Shown here in pieces: positions 12,685-23,400 of a DNA stretch of 64,000 bases (its first letter is position 1; each line of letters begins with the position of its first letter). A program made the position numbers and the translations under genes. This stretch comes from Ascaris suum (Eukaryota; Nematoda; Chromadorea; Rhabditida; Ascarididae). The notes below the pieces were generated by a model that saw only the letters and a program-made list of their open reading frames with translations, was not told the DNA's origin and did not search any database. The DNA lies in contig CM024171.1 of NCBI GenBank assembly GCA_013433145.1, positions 13,221,358-13,285,357 of the forward strand. Reading direction: 5' to 3'.

Positions 12685-13371
12685 TTAGAGGTTGTATTCG
12701 ATGGGTAGGTTCTTACGACGGACCATACCATCGCCCTGGAACCACTCGCGACGGAACTGCTTTGCGGCGCCGTCAGGAGTATTTGTCCACTCGATCGTGA
12801 TTCGGTCGTTGTTGAGATCCTCGGTGGCAGCGTTGAAAGTGTCACACGAGACCGCCATGAGGACACTCTCCTTCGGGTCGAGCACACCGCACGGTGGGTC
12901 AACGCCCAGACGTCTCATGTTGGTGGTCTTGATCGCCCATCCGATACGACGACCACCAGCATTTGTGATCTGAACAGAATTCCAATGAGAGTGAGAAGAA
13001 TAACAAAACCCTGAGTTCCATTAAAGTAAAATCATGATAAAGTGGGGATCTCAGCTGACCCTCGCTTTTTTTTGCGCACATCGGATCTTCTCATCTCCAA
13101 AAACTTTCGCAACGAGACCACGATCGTAGCGAAATTTCCAGTAGCGGAGGTTGGGAGTGAACTAACGGGACGCTGTGCGATGCATTAACTGCTCATAGGA
13201 AGTATGCGTATCAACACTGTCCGCAAGAAATGATCATTTAGAAGTATTCTCCTCGAAGCATAATCATCGAACCTTGATATGATAAGTGTGCTTGTCGTCG
13301 TAGGGCGCGTTGAAGACGATCTTCGAGCCCGGTTGGGTGTTGATGTCGCCAGGCGGAACTGACTGAGCCAT
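12685..13371 (-). CDS. msp: major sperm protein (MSP), left copy
   Basis: MSP is the small cytoskeletal protein of nematode sperm: it polymerises into filaments that drive amoeboid crawling and is also released as an oocyte-maturation signal. Exon 1 (13273-13371) encodes [20 protein letters not shown] and on to HTYHIK; exon 2 (12685-12969) runs from [20 protein letters not shown] to [11 protein letters not shown] and TAA. The total is 127 residues, the standard MSP length, with no stop or frameshift. The single 303-bp intron has a GT-TCGA donor and a TGTTCAG acceptor. The start is set by the Met-Ala-Gln-Ser opening typical of MSPs and by the TATA box about 57 nt upstream. The protein is identical to the right copy. 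By family knowledge, expression should be restricted to the male germ line (spermatocytes). Confidence 0.96.
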
Positions 13372-13427
13372 AACCGCTGGAACTGTCGAAGGTCGAAACA
13401 GTGAATGACAACATGCCTATTACACTC

Positions 13428-13435
13428 TTTATATA
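13428..13435 (-). promoter_or_regulatory. TATA box of left MSP gene
   Basis: TATATAAA on the minus strand lies about 57 nt upstream of the ATG and is conserved at the mirrored place in the right copy. The leader between TATA box and ATG differs slightly between copies. Confidence 0.65.
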
Positions 13436-13510
13436 GGTCTAAGCTAAGCAAATCTCGTCAAATGTCACGAAGATTTTGTATAATAGGGATTCGCATTTGC
13501 ATTCAGTTGG

Positions 13511-15137
13511 ATCTGTTTGATATCACTCACGATGTTTTGCACGATTTGCAAATCACCTATACGAAGTTGAATTCGTCCGGCGACGTTTCAGCAACACTGG
13601 AATACTTGTAGCCTTCGTGGGCAAGCTCATAAGCAAAGTTGACTTTAGAAAGAAACTCGCCTGCCAGCCTGAGTAAACATTCGTGCTGAGAAGATATATT
13701 TTGAGATCGTCAATGAAGCGCTGTGTAGCACTCAGGATGTTATTGGAAACATCTTCAGTGTGTGAGGAAAACAACAAGGCAGAAAACACTTTTTTCGTTG
13801 CAAACTGTAGGAATCGGATGTGCAGTGGATCAACTATATCGAATTTTTGTTTAAAAAATTTGTACGTATAAAAGTGCTTTAATCCACTTTACGAAACAGC
13901 CAAATAGAAAACGCCATATATCCTCAATTTCTAGAGCAGCTTTTCATGTGAAACAGCAGCCTCAGGTCATTGAATATATATAAGTCCGATCCGATCTGAA
14001 CTCTTGTATTGAATGAAGACACCCAATCGTCTGGCGCAAAATGAGATACGGCAGTTTGGACCAACCAACGAAGAATTCGGACTGAACACGCGTCAGAAGG
14101 CTGTTTCGCACAAAATGATCAATTAATACACCTATGGCGGTTATTTCGAAAACCTTGCGAAAGAAAGTCTGAATAATCAGCCAGTAGCTTTCTACTGAGG
14201 GGATGGCGTTGGTGCTATCTTGGACAAATTTGAGGCGAACGCATACTTGAAAGAAGGGGGAACGTGTGAAAAAAAGAGGTGTTGTATTTGTCGTGGGAGA
14301 GGTGATGAAAGTATAGAGTCGACGATGTGTTGATGAAGACGACTAGAAGAAGCTTTATTAGACGAAGGTAGATAAGCGTGATACCATACACCAAACAGAA
14401 TCCACAATAGAAAAAACACGCAGATTATATTGCGGTCATCACGTGGCAATTTTTGGTGAAATATGATCGCCGTGCTATGCAGTCACGCGATCTCCATCAC
14501 ATCACTGCGCCTCATCATAATGTGGCCATTGTGCGTCGCAGTGTTCGTCACGTGAATATGCGTTCTGCAACGCCCCGGATGTGCTGAACATCACCACATA
14601 TGACGTAAAAAGCCATACAAAGCAATCAAGGGATTGCTTTTGCAATGCGCTGCAGAAATAGTGATGTTATACCATCTGGTATGAGTGAAATCTTATCACC
14701 AATTTCTCAATAGCGAAGTGGGCCAGCGCATGCATGAACAAAATGCAAACGCTTTTTGCACCATGTAGGAAAAAACGGCACCACACCTTCATCTTCCTTC
14801 AAAACACTTGAGAAATAGTTTAGGGGCATATTACAGTGTTCTGGTTATCGACGACCACGGAAACGCCACGACTATTTTTAGCACGCATACCGCATACTTG
14901 TGGAGCTCATGGTTCGATGTGCTTTTTTTTCTCATTTGTTTATTCGTTATGAATCATGATTGGTCGTGCAGAGGCATCTAAATAATGCAGCAACGCGCGA
15001 AACTTTAGTATCGTATGAAAAAAAAAATCACGAAATTTTGGTCGTCTTTCTTCTTTCTTCGAAGAATTGGACTGTCGCAAAGAACACGACCACCCGATTT
15101 CGTAAAGTGGTGTGCAATATCAGATGCGATATCAAAC
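13511..15137. other. unique spacer between the MSP arms
   Basis: This 1.6-kb stretch separates the two outward-transcribed MSP genes, so both 5' regions face it. It shows no homology between its halves. Apart from the exon-like segment at 13557-13668, I see only short frames. It also holds short A and T runs near 15018-15025 and 14923-14930. Confidence 0.6.
13557..13668 (-). CDS. exon-like segment in the MSP spacer, possible terminal exon or gene remnant
   Basis: After a good acceptor (GTTTACTCAG) a minus-strand frame reads LAGEFLSKVNFAYELAHEGY, then about 16 more residues to TAG. Its composition looks like real protein. Immediately upstream, in another frame, DVSNNILSATQRFIDDLKIY also looks coding, but the gap between the two is far too short for an intron. 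A frameshifted remnant of a gene is therefore as likely as a live exon. Family not recognised. Confidence 0.28.
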
Positions 15138-15212
15138 CCAACTGAATGCAAATGCGAATCCCTATTATACAAAATCTTCGTGACATTTGACGAGATTTGC
15201 TTAGTTTAGACC

Positions 15213-15220
15213 TATATAAA
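15213..15220 (+). promoter_or_regulatory. TATA box of right MSP gene
   Basis: TATATAAA lies 57 nt upstream of the MSP start codon and is the mirror of the box at 13428-13435. Confidence 0.65.
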
Positions 15221-15277
15221 GAGTGTAATAGGCATAACTGTCATTCACTGTTTCGACCTTCGACAGTTCCAGCGGTT

Positions 15278-15965
15278 ATGGCTCAGTCAGTTCCGCCTGG
15301 CGACATCAACACCCAACCGGGCTCGAAGATCGTCTTCAACGCGCCCTACGATGACAAGCACACTTATCATATCAAGGTTCGATGATTATGCTTCGAGGAG
15401 AATACTTCTAAATGATCATTTCTTGCGGACAGTGTTGATACGCATACTTCCTATGAGCAGTTAATGCATCGCACAGCGTCCCGTTAGTTCACTCCCAACC
15501 TCCGCTACTGGAAATTTCGCTACGATCGTGGTCTCGTTGCGAAAGTTTTTGGAGATGAGAAGATCCGATGTGCGCAAAAAAAAAGCGAGGGTCAGCTGAG
15601 ATCCCCACTTTATCATAATTTTACTTTAATGGAACTCAGGGTTTTGTTATTCTTCTCACTCTCATTGGAATTCTGTTCAGATCACAAATGCTGGTGGTCG
15701 TCGTATCGGATGGGCGATCAAGACCACCAACATGAGACGTCTGGGCGTTGACCCACCGTGCGGTGTGCTCGACCCGAAGGAGAGTGTCCTCATGGCGGTC
15801 TCGTGTGACACGTTCAACGCTGCCACCGAGGATCTCAACAACGACCGAATCACGATCGAGTGGACAAATACTCCTGACGGCGCCGCAAAGCAGTTCCGTC
15901 GCGAGTGGTTCCAGGGCGATGGTATGGTCCGTCGTAAGAACCTACCCATCGAATACAACCTCTAA
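15278..15965 (+). CDS. msp: major sperm protein (MSP), right copy
   Basis: Exon 1 (15278-15376) and exon 2 (15681-15965, TAA) encode the same 127-residue MSP as the left copy. The single intron is 304 bp, one base longer because of a homopolymer. I saw one coding difference (ACT versus ACG, both Thr, in the segment [15 protein letters not shown]). The Ig-like beta-sandwich core of MSP is intact, including [18 protein letters not shown] and [20 protein letters not shown]. It has its own TATA box and AATAAA, so it should be independently expressed. It is divergently oriented to the left copy across a 1.9-kb gap between start codons. Confidence 0.96.
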
Positions 15966-15991
15966 ATCGCGCGTGATTGATTCATTCGGTG

Positions 15992-15997
15992 AATAAA
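15992..15997 (+). terminator. poly(A) signal of right MSP gene
   Basis: AATAAA lies 27 nt after the stop codon and is conserved in the mirrored copy. Confidence 0.75.
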
Positions 15998-16092
15998 ATG
16001 CACCACTTGAAAGATCTATTGCCCACGAACGAGAAAAGGGGAGTCACAGCGTTATCTTCTGCAGGAGATGATGTTTTTCACCTTGCGCTTTT

Positions 16093-18523
16093 CATGCGCT
16101 TTTGCTCGGTTCTTCGGACCTTCAAACAACTGTTGCGACCGAATTTCTAGGATTGTTAACGTGGAAGCTCAGAAAAAGGCCAGCCGAATCGCGTTAGGCC
16201 GGGGGCATCATGTAGTGACGCAGTTGAGTCTCGTCTGTGAGCTGGTGGGATTTGTTGGGCAGGGTCCAAATGTTGAAGGGAGATGTCTTCAGGGAGCGTG
16301 TGGTTTATGATAATCGGTGCTCTCGGTTATGGCGCCATCTATATCGAGGTCGCTTACCGAGATGCAGGTGAATGTTCCTGGCATGTTCTTGAAATAAAAT
16401 CCTTCAGTGATCGAGGCTTGTTTGCGAAAGAAACTCGAACAATTTCACCACTTGCGGTTGCTATCTCATATCCACCCTGCTATTCCTGCAATCTTTCGAT
16501 GTTGCTTACCATGAAAAGTAACTTCTAAACCTGGAGGAGGAACTGTGGACTCTCTCGCGAAATTTTAATGCGTGACGTGGGCAACCCGGATTATGTACTG
16601 TATGTGTCAGTGTACCTCGTGAAAGGATGCTGGGCTCGATTTTGTCCCACGTATGTTAAGCCATGCTCCGGATAATATACTGCGGGACAGCACATTATTT
16701 GCCAGCCACTGATGGAATTTTGCATCCACTTCCTTTCCCTGTGAGCGAATCCTGACCCTGCAAGTCTCATCCTCCGTGATTTACAACATAGATGTCTCGA
16801 ACACCTCGAAAAAACCTCCATTGCATATTGCCTGTCTACTCCGGGATCTTGCACCCCTTGTGATCTCCTTATCATTTTTCTGACAGTGCTTTGAAGACAT
16901 CGATAAGCATTCACAGGGGCGTCGTTGATATTGCTCTGTTAGTTCCCCAGGGACTGAAACTAAGTCATCCAACAGCTGTAAATGATGAAATAGTTTAGAA
17001 TGGTAGAGCGGATTAAGCTCGTCGTGCAGTTTAAATGCAGTTGGCTTTCCGGACCCTACTGTAGCATTCTACACGTTCGATGCACAAACCACTCTTCGCT
17101 ATTTTATACAGTCAAAGAACTTTATCTACCATGTTCCGCATTATATTTTCGCTGTTGAAATTGAAGTTTTTGTATGTTCTTCTGAGGTTCAGAAGATTAA
17201 GTCAAAATATGACGCAGTTTACCTGGCGTAGAAAACATCGTTTATCGAAACTGTTTTTTCCAGTGTGCAGTCCAACAAGCCTTGGCTCTTCATTTGAACT
17301 AAGTGATAAAACTGCAGAAAAGGTACAGGTACGCGAACACAGTCCGAAGACAAAGAGATTCTTTCCGCTTAATTTTATGAGCACGGGTTGCAGTAGTAGA
17401 CCCGACGCAAATTCGTAATGTTTTTTGCTCGATGCCGCTCTGAAGAAGCTTTCCGAGGATTCATTAGTGCCCCTTCACTCAGTTCATAAAATCGTAAAAT
17501 CGGAGGCGCATTGCATTTAGTACCTTAATAACAGCATTTTCCCAGATTGACCATAAGAAATAATTCATTGAGTGGGTTTTGACAGATTCCTTAGGACGAC
17601 ACATTTAAACATTCGTATGGAATTGTACGAATTCATGGTCGATATTATAGTTAGAAGCATTCTTCCAGAAACATAATTCTGATTATACTTTTAATTAATA
17701 AATTTTATTTATGGAATTGAATGTACGCATTCACGATCTGAAGATTGTTGAATGACTTCGTTCCATTTTGCGATAACACTGAGTTCCTCAAAAACGAACT
17801 GTTGTACGCGATCCCACATCTTTCGCTCACAATATATGCTCTGCAAATAATCAAACTTGGGTGATGCTCTGCATCGCTTCATGAAAAGATTCTGATACCC
17901 GAAGAGGTAGTCTGGGTGTAATTTAAACAGGCGATCTTTAGGTAGCTTTCACGTATGCGTTCCAATGCGAATTTCCATAACACGAATGCAGAAACAACGA
18001 TAAATGTACGCGCCAGGGAGCTTCTAAATCATTTGTTATCAAAGCCAGGATAAAATCATTTTCTGAAATTTGAGACGCTGAAGGCAAAGGTTGTGACGGA
18101 AATCCTTCTTGGTTTCGGCTCTTCTGAAACTTAAAGGAAAAAATTTCACATTTTCTTGATCCTCATTAAGGTGCAATTACGCAACCTCTTATCAGCGAGA
18201 TGGATTTTGATGAAAGTTGGACGCTGAGGAAATAAGGTGAAACGGTTACAGGCACTTAGCATTTGTTCCGGACTTGTTTAATTAATGGGAGCAATGCCTT
18301 AGTATTCCTAAGACCAGGCGTTCAAATCTCTGTCATCTTGAAATGTCAGTATCATCGTTTGGCTATGAAAGTCAACCATTTTTATTCACGCATTGCGGCT
18401 ATTGAGTGTTGAGTAAATTGCATCTGCTACGATCTTTATTGTACTTTTCGAGCAGGTCGCATACGAACCTGGATATTGTGAAATGTTGTTGCTGTTCAGT
18501 GATCGAGTGCAAGCTCTGCACGA
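16093..18523. other. no gene recognised
   Basis: The longest openings are on the minus strand at 16591-16972. Their reading is Cys/Arg-rich and interrupted, perhaps a decayed mobile-element frame, but I cannot assign it. The remainder shows short frames and AT-rich intergenic sequence. Confidence 0.35.
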
Positions 18524-18722
18524 TTAGAAGCGCCAGCTTCACGGTGAGCCTCCAAAAGTACCCCCTGCCGCCCAGCCGCTACGTTGCGCAAATTGAAAAA
18601 ATATGAAGCTTGTTTGAAGCACGGGATTGGAATATGTGCAAAAGGTCTAGTGTTTTGCACAACGTAGCGGCTGGGCGGCAGGGGATACTTTTGGAGGCTC
18701 ACCGTGAAGCTGGCGCTTCTAA
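18524..18722. repeat. strong fold-back inverted repeat (about 68-bp arms)
   Basis: The left arm 18524-18592 and right arm 18655-18722 are near-exact reverse complements, including the GC-rich stretch CTGCCGCCCAGCCGCTACGT. The loop is about 62 bp. AAAGGTCTAG occurs both inside the loop (18641-18650) and just outside the right arm (18721-18730). Transcription from either side would give a long double-stranded hairpin. It could be a foldback/MITE-type element or a small-RNA hairpin locus. Confidence 0.8.
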
Positions 18723-20414
18723 AGGTCTAGCTACGAAACGGTATCTGCGTTGAGAAGCAGAAGTAATGTTGCCCTGAAGGAAATCGTCTTTGATTCTAAT
18801 CACTTCATCAGCTTCTTACTGAATATGCTCCCGTCGTACCTCGCTCCTTTCAAATTCGGGCATTCCACTGACACTCACGATCTTTTCTCTGGGTTCAGCG
18901 CAATTAATCGCCCAAATTTTGACGAAATTTTAGAAAGCAACCAGCTTCAACAACCATTCCCACTATGGTCATCATATTTAGGAAGCCAAAGCTCATGATT
19001 GGGTACCGTCTTTATGAACTCTTAATTCGTTGTAGACACCTCGTAATACAACACCACTGTTCTAACTACAGATGTTAGACTTCTGCTGACCACCTCAATA
19101 GCTTGATAACAGTCAAACAGTAGTGAAAATGACGATCAGGATAAGCCTGCGGAAACAAATACCTGAGTGTCAATCGCCTTCTTCTACCCGAAACGAAAAT
19201 AGCTCATTTGCTAAAGAAGCCGTCAAGTGGTAAAACTGGATGTGGACGGTGTAATCAAACCCTCATTACATTAGAACTGAAAAGCCACTAGATCCACAAG
19301 TGTTTTTAATTAGCTTCATATGTGTTTCCATATGCTGCTCCCTTCCACTGTCCAAATAACTTCATTCACACGAGCTGATGAGCAATGACGGGGTGTGCGC
19401 TACAGTTTTGGAAAAGAGGACCGCCGAGATTTGCCCCAGCTGAGTTCTGCGCTTTCTGCGCTCTCTGGGCCTCTTGCATGAGGCCTAATAGCTAAAGTTT
19501 TTGCAGACCAGAGCCGGGGTTCCTATTATTTCCAAGAGATTAAGATGCCTTATGACTTTGTGTACTAAAGTGCACTTTTTTACATCACCACAGACACATG
19601 GCCCACTCAGACATTTTAGAAGGTACGGTGATTACGACATGATGGGCGCATACAAAGAAGGAAGAGCGCGTTGGGGGAGACAGAGGTGCTTCTCTTAGAG
19701 TTGTGTCTCCTAAGGCTCTACGGAAGTAACCATAGGACGCATTTCCTTTCACAGTAAGCAACCAAGCCGTGGTGATAAAAATCAAATTTTCATCTCAGAC
19801 TACTTTTGTAGCCTCGGATAGGAAATGAACGGGTGACTTGAAATTTTTGGACTTTCGATTTTTTACGACAGTCTTTTTTTTACTTTTAATCGATGCACTG
19901 TCGAAGCTTGTTATGCAGCTTGTGTAATATTCAACCTATTAGTGCGTGACAAGAACGAGATTAATTGAACGCCGCTGTGCACTTTTACTGGATCGGACCC
20001 CACAAGTAAAGCGTTTGTGGTAGCAGCTGGCCTAAAGGCCCTAAACGGCTAAGGCTGCATGAAGGAAAGCTAGGACGACTTTCGTTTCATGCCTTACGCC
20101 TGAATAACCCATTTCGGAATGCGTCATACTCATCATGTTTTATGCAAACTGAATTTCCTTTTTTTAATTGCCGGACCAGTTACACATCGATACGGCGTTG
20201 ATATCATAGGTGCAGATTTGGAAAAATTGAGTCCTTCCTTCTAAATTAAACGAACTAGCCAGTGATTTCGTCCATAAGTTATCAATCTTCATCAGTGACA
20301 TTTCGTTTGAATTTGTAATAAAAAGGCTGAACTCTGAGTCAACTGAGGTAAATTTGGGAGAGCATTATGTGGTGCACTGAATACAGAAATGTATGGCTCT
20401 TTGCACGCACCAAC
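18723..20414. other. no confident gene; may hold the 3' end of the hydrolase gene
   Basis: The hydrolase reading stops in phase at 20415 with a donor, so its last exon should lie here. One candidate is a minus-strand frame at roughly 20165-20326 following GAGTTCAG and ending in TAA, but its sequence does not resemble the family C-terminus. Nothing else is supported. Confidence 0.35.
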
Positions 20415-23400
20415 CTGATGTGTTGCATCGTCGACCCAAAACGGAGTGGTAGCATTGCTGAATCGCTTCTGAAGTGCAGCGCCGTGATTAACAGATACAA
20501 TACTATCGCATCTTCCGTGACAAATCAATGTCCTTGCCTTCACCCAGGGTGCCTTATCAAAACTGCAAATGCAGTTACCACTTGATAGTTCCGATTAAAT
20601 GCCATCGGTGGATCGGCTATTATGCAAGCCTTAAATTCCGATTCTATTGCGAAAAAGTCGTAGTGCTAATTGGTCAGTAGCGCAGTGCTTAATCCATGCT
20701 ACTCAAACGACGGAAAGAAGCACATTCGCTTAGCAACGTTAGCGAATCAGTTTCTTTCTGGTTGCATCGATCACACCAGGAGAAGTTTCCATAGACTGTA
20801 ATTTGACGCACTGATGCATTGGAGGCACAGCCTTCCTAATCTTCTCCTCCTCTGCTCGCTCCACCTTCTCGCTCCTCTTGCCCTCTTTTCCCCCTAACCC
20901 TACCGCCCAGCATAGCACACAAGGAGCGCTGAAAAGACATCTAAATTGCAAATTCTTTCTATTGACATCGCTCACAGAGGGAATTTTTGGCTCGTTTAGC
21001 TCGCCAAAAACTGACTAAAATCGGGCCGGAGATTTTGCTCTCCCAACCTCTTCCCAATACCTGAAAAAATAATTTTATATTTCTATTCAGAGAATTTCTA
21101 TTCACATTTTGTGATTCAGAGGATATTTCTATTCACAGATGCACAGAGAAAATTTTTGTGATTTTCGCATCACAAGCTGCTTCCAGCAGGGTTTAATTCT
21201 TTATTATCCAGCAGATAAGCTTTAGAAGAGCACTGCAACGAAGTGATTTATTTTTGAATGAGTCGCCTTAGATTTAAATTCTTCACATTGACAGGCTACT
21301 TCTGGTTATTGAATCGCTCAGAAATTGGAGGCAACAGATACCCGTCAGAAGCTGATCCAGACTACGTAAAGGAAAGCGCACCTGATTCAGATACGCTAGC
21401 AATTATTCATAAAGCAACTTTTTCTTTCGAAAGAAGGCCAGTTTTATTTGGCAACTATGAACTTAGTGAGTCTCATCCTACTGTCTTACGTAAGTTTTCT
21501 GCATGCTGTCACGATTCAACACACTCATTTAGTTTGTTGAAACATGTTGTGTGTTGCATTATATATGATGAATATGTGGCGTTATTATCATCCAAGAATC
21601 CGTTTCTGGAACTAAGCAAAATGTGATTAACGTCTCAAACAGTAGAAAATGCGTTTTTTGGAGTTGAAGTTGTTGAATGCGAAAGAAAAGTTTGCTGCGT
21701 TGGCTGTTATTTTAAAAAGTGTAGGAAGAGTCTGATTTGCAAGATGGATTCCACTTATTCTGTCATCGAGAACGCTTTTCCCCTAAACAAAGCAGCATGT
21801 CTCAGCGAATTGCTCTTATATTTGCACTTGAGGAATTCATCGAACTGAACTGAGCTTCAGTTTTAGACGATACTATTCTCTCTTCATAAGAGGAAAACGT
21901 TCTAGAAGCCTCGAGTGCTCCGCAAACGTCTTCGGGTATGAATGCGTGACAATTAAAATCGCTTTGCTGCGGCACTCATCCTGTAAGCAAATTTCGTATT
22001 AAGCTTTATTAACAAAATGTTGGCTTCATTGGCCTTATAATTTAAGGATGGACACCAAACTGCTCAGTAATAATGCTCGCATCTGTTTATGGTCACAGAG
22101 TAAAAGGTCACCTGGAGAATTGGTCCAAGCAACATGTGTTGTCGCGCTCCGGATCCCTTCCGATCACACGAAGGATCGAGGTGAATGGTGCTATCAAAAT
22201 TAACCCAGCCACCTGCATTGTGAACAAATAAAGTTTTGAAGGGAATTTTGGGCGAAGAGCTAATGAAAATGCATAGACGAGTAAAGACGTAAGAAAGGTG
22301 AAACGAAGGAAGCAATGAAAATCGATCGCTGTGTAGTCTGTGATAGCGCCAGTCATCGAGTTTTCTATAAGAAATGCGAGTTCCCCTGAAGTCAACATCG
22401 AAACCATTCGCCTATGACCAGTTCTCTACAACAGCGTGTTCAGTTTGTTGTTAGTACTCAATTCGATAAATTTACTGACTTTTCTACCATTTCGTATGTC
22501 ACTCGCACGTATCTTCTTGCACGTTTTATGTGAGTATGAGTCACCATGTTCGTTGGTGCGTCTGCAGTATGAAGTTGGGATTAAATTTTGGCTCAACAAA
22601 AGTGGATTGCATTCTTAGAGCTTTGGAGTTTATATTTAACAACAAATAGTTTCATTGCTCAAAGAGAGAAAAACTTCATCAATGATTGCGTGTTTTGTAA
22701 CGATCCTTACCTTTAGAGGGACGCATTTATTGCTCATTTCATTATCATTTTCTAGCTGACTAACTTTTCCCGTGCGCAAGCCATGACAAGCCATATGTTT
22801 TGCCTTTTCAGCATATTTGCTTCTGGTCTTTAATTATCGCCTCTGAACCTCCAAATTTTGGATAGCTACGATGTTCATGTATGACAGGTCTCGTAAAAGA
22901 TTTTTTGTTACCACCAACGTTTGATTAAGCTTCAGACCTCAAAAAGCGTGCCGTTTGGGAAAATGGAAAGTACGAGGGAGCAAGAAGAAGCTTTATGGGC
23001 AAGTTCTTTAGATTTCGCAAGGCGTTTACGAAATGTGCCGTATGCTGTCGGTCTTAGCGTTGCAAGGCTCACCTAAGCGGATTCTTTCTGTAATAATTGT
23101 TGCCTGTAGATCATATCGCTATCTTCCATTTCGATTGTCTGAAGCTAGTTTGTTGTTTTTTGTCTTCAGCTCTAGTTTCCACAGACCTCTTCCTTTCTAT
23201 TAACGACTATCTCATCCACTCGAGGTTCAAATATCCATCTTGGAATCTCTGCACTCTATCTTTCATTCTCCAGTTCTCGCCCAATACATTATTAGTTCGA
23301 TGACTAAGGCTGCAAGGTACTTGCATTAGTTCTGTGAAATCATCTTCCATGGATCAAGCATTTTCGCCCTGGATGCAACAAACCGAAACTTTCAAATGCC

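Larger units (their letters stand above)
12557..13510. repeat. left arm of the MSP inverted repeat
   Basis: This arm is nearly the exact reverse complement of 15138-16092. Paired positions sum to 28648-28650 along the whole length, so only about two single-base indels separate the arms. Observed differences include one silent coding change, an 8 versus 9 homopolymer in the intron, one intron substitution and a small change in the 5' leader. Homology runs from beyond the TATA box to past the poly(A) signal and then stops abruptly at both ends. Confidence 0.9.
15138..16092. repeat. right arm of the MSP inverted repeat
   Basis: This is the mirror copy of 12557-13510, with homology through promoter, both exons, the intron and the 3' flank. 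Near-identity of non-coding parts as well as exons points to recent duplication or ongoing gene conversion, not to purifying selection on the protein alone. Confidence 0.9.

Noticed and set aside
12654..15996. Alternative and antisense frames of 77-93 codons over MSP exon 2 in both arms
   Set aside because: They are mirror shadows of the MSP reading frame; the spliced 127-residue MSP explains the sequence.
20739..20975. 78-codon minus-strand frame rich in Glu, Lys and Arg
   Set aside because: It arises from a pyrimidine-rich plus-strand stretch inside a hydrolase intron and has no homology signal or splice sites.
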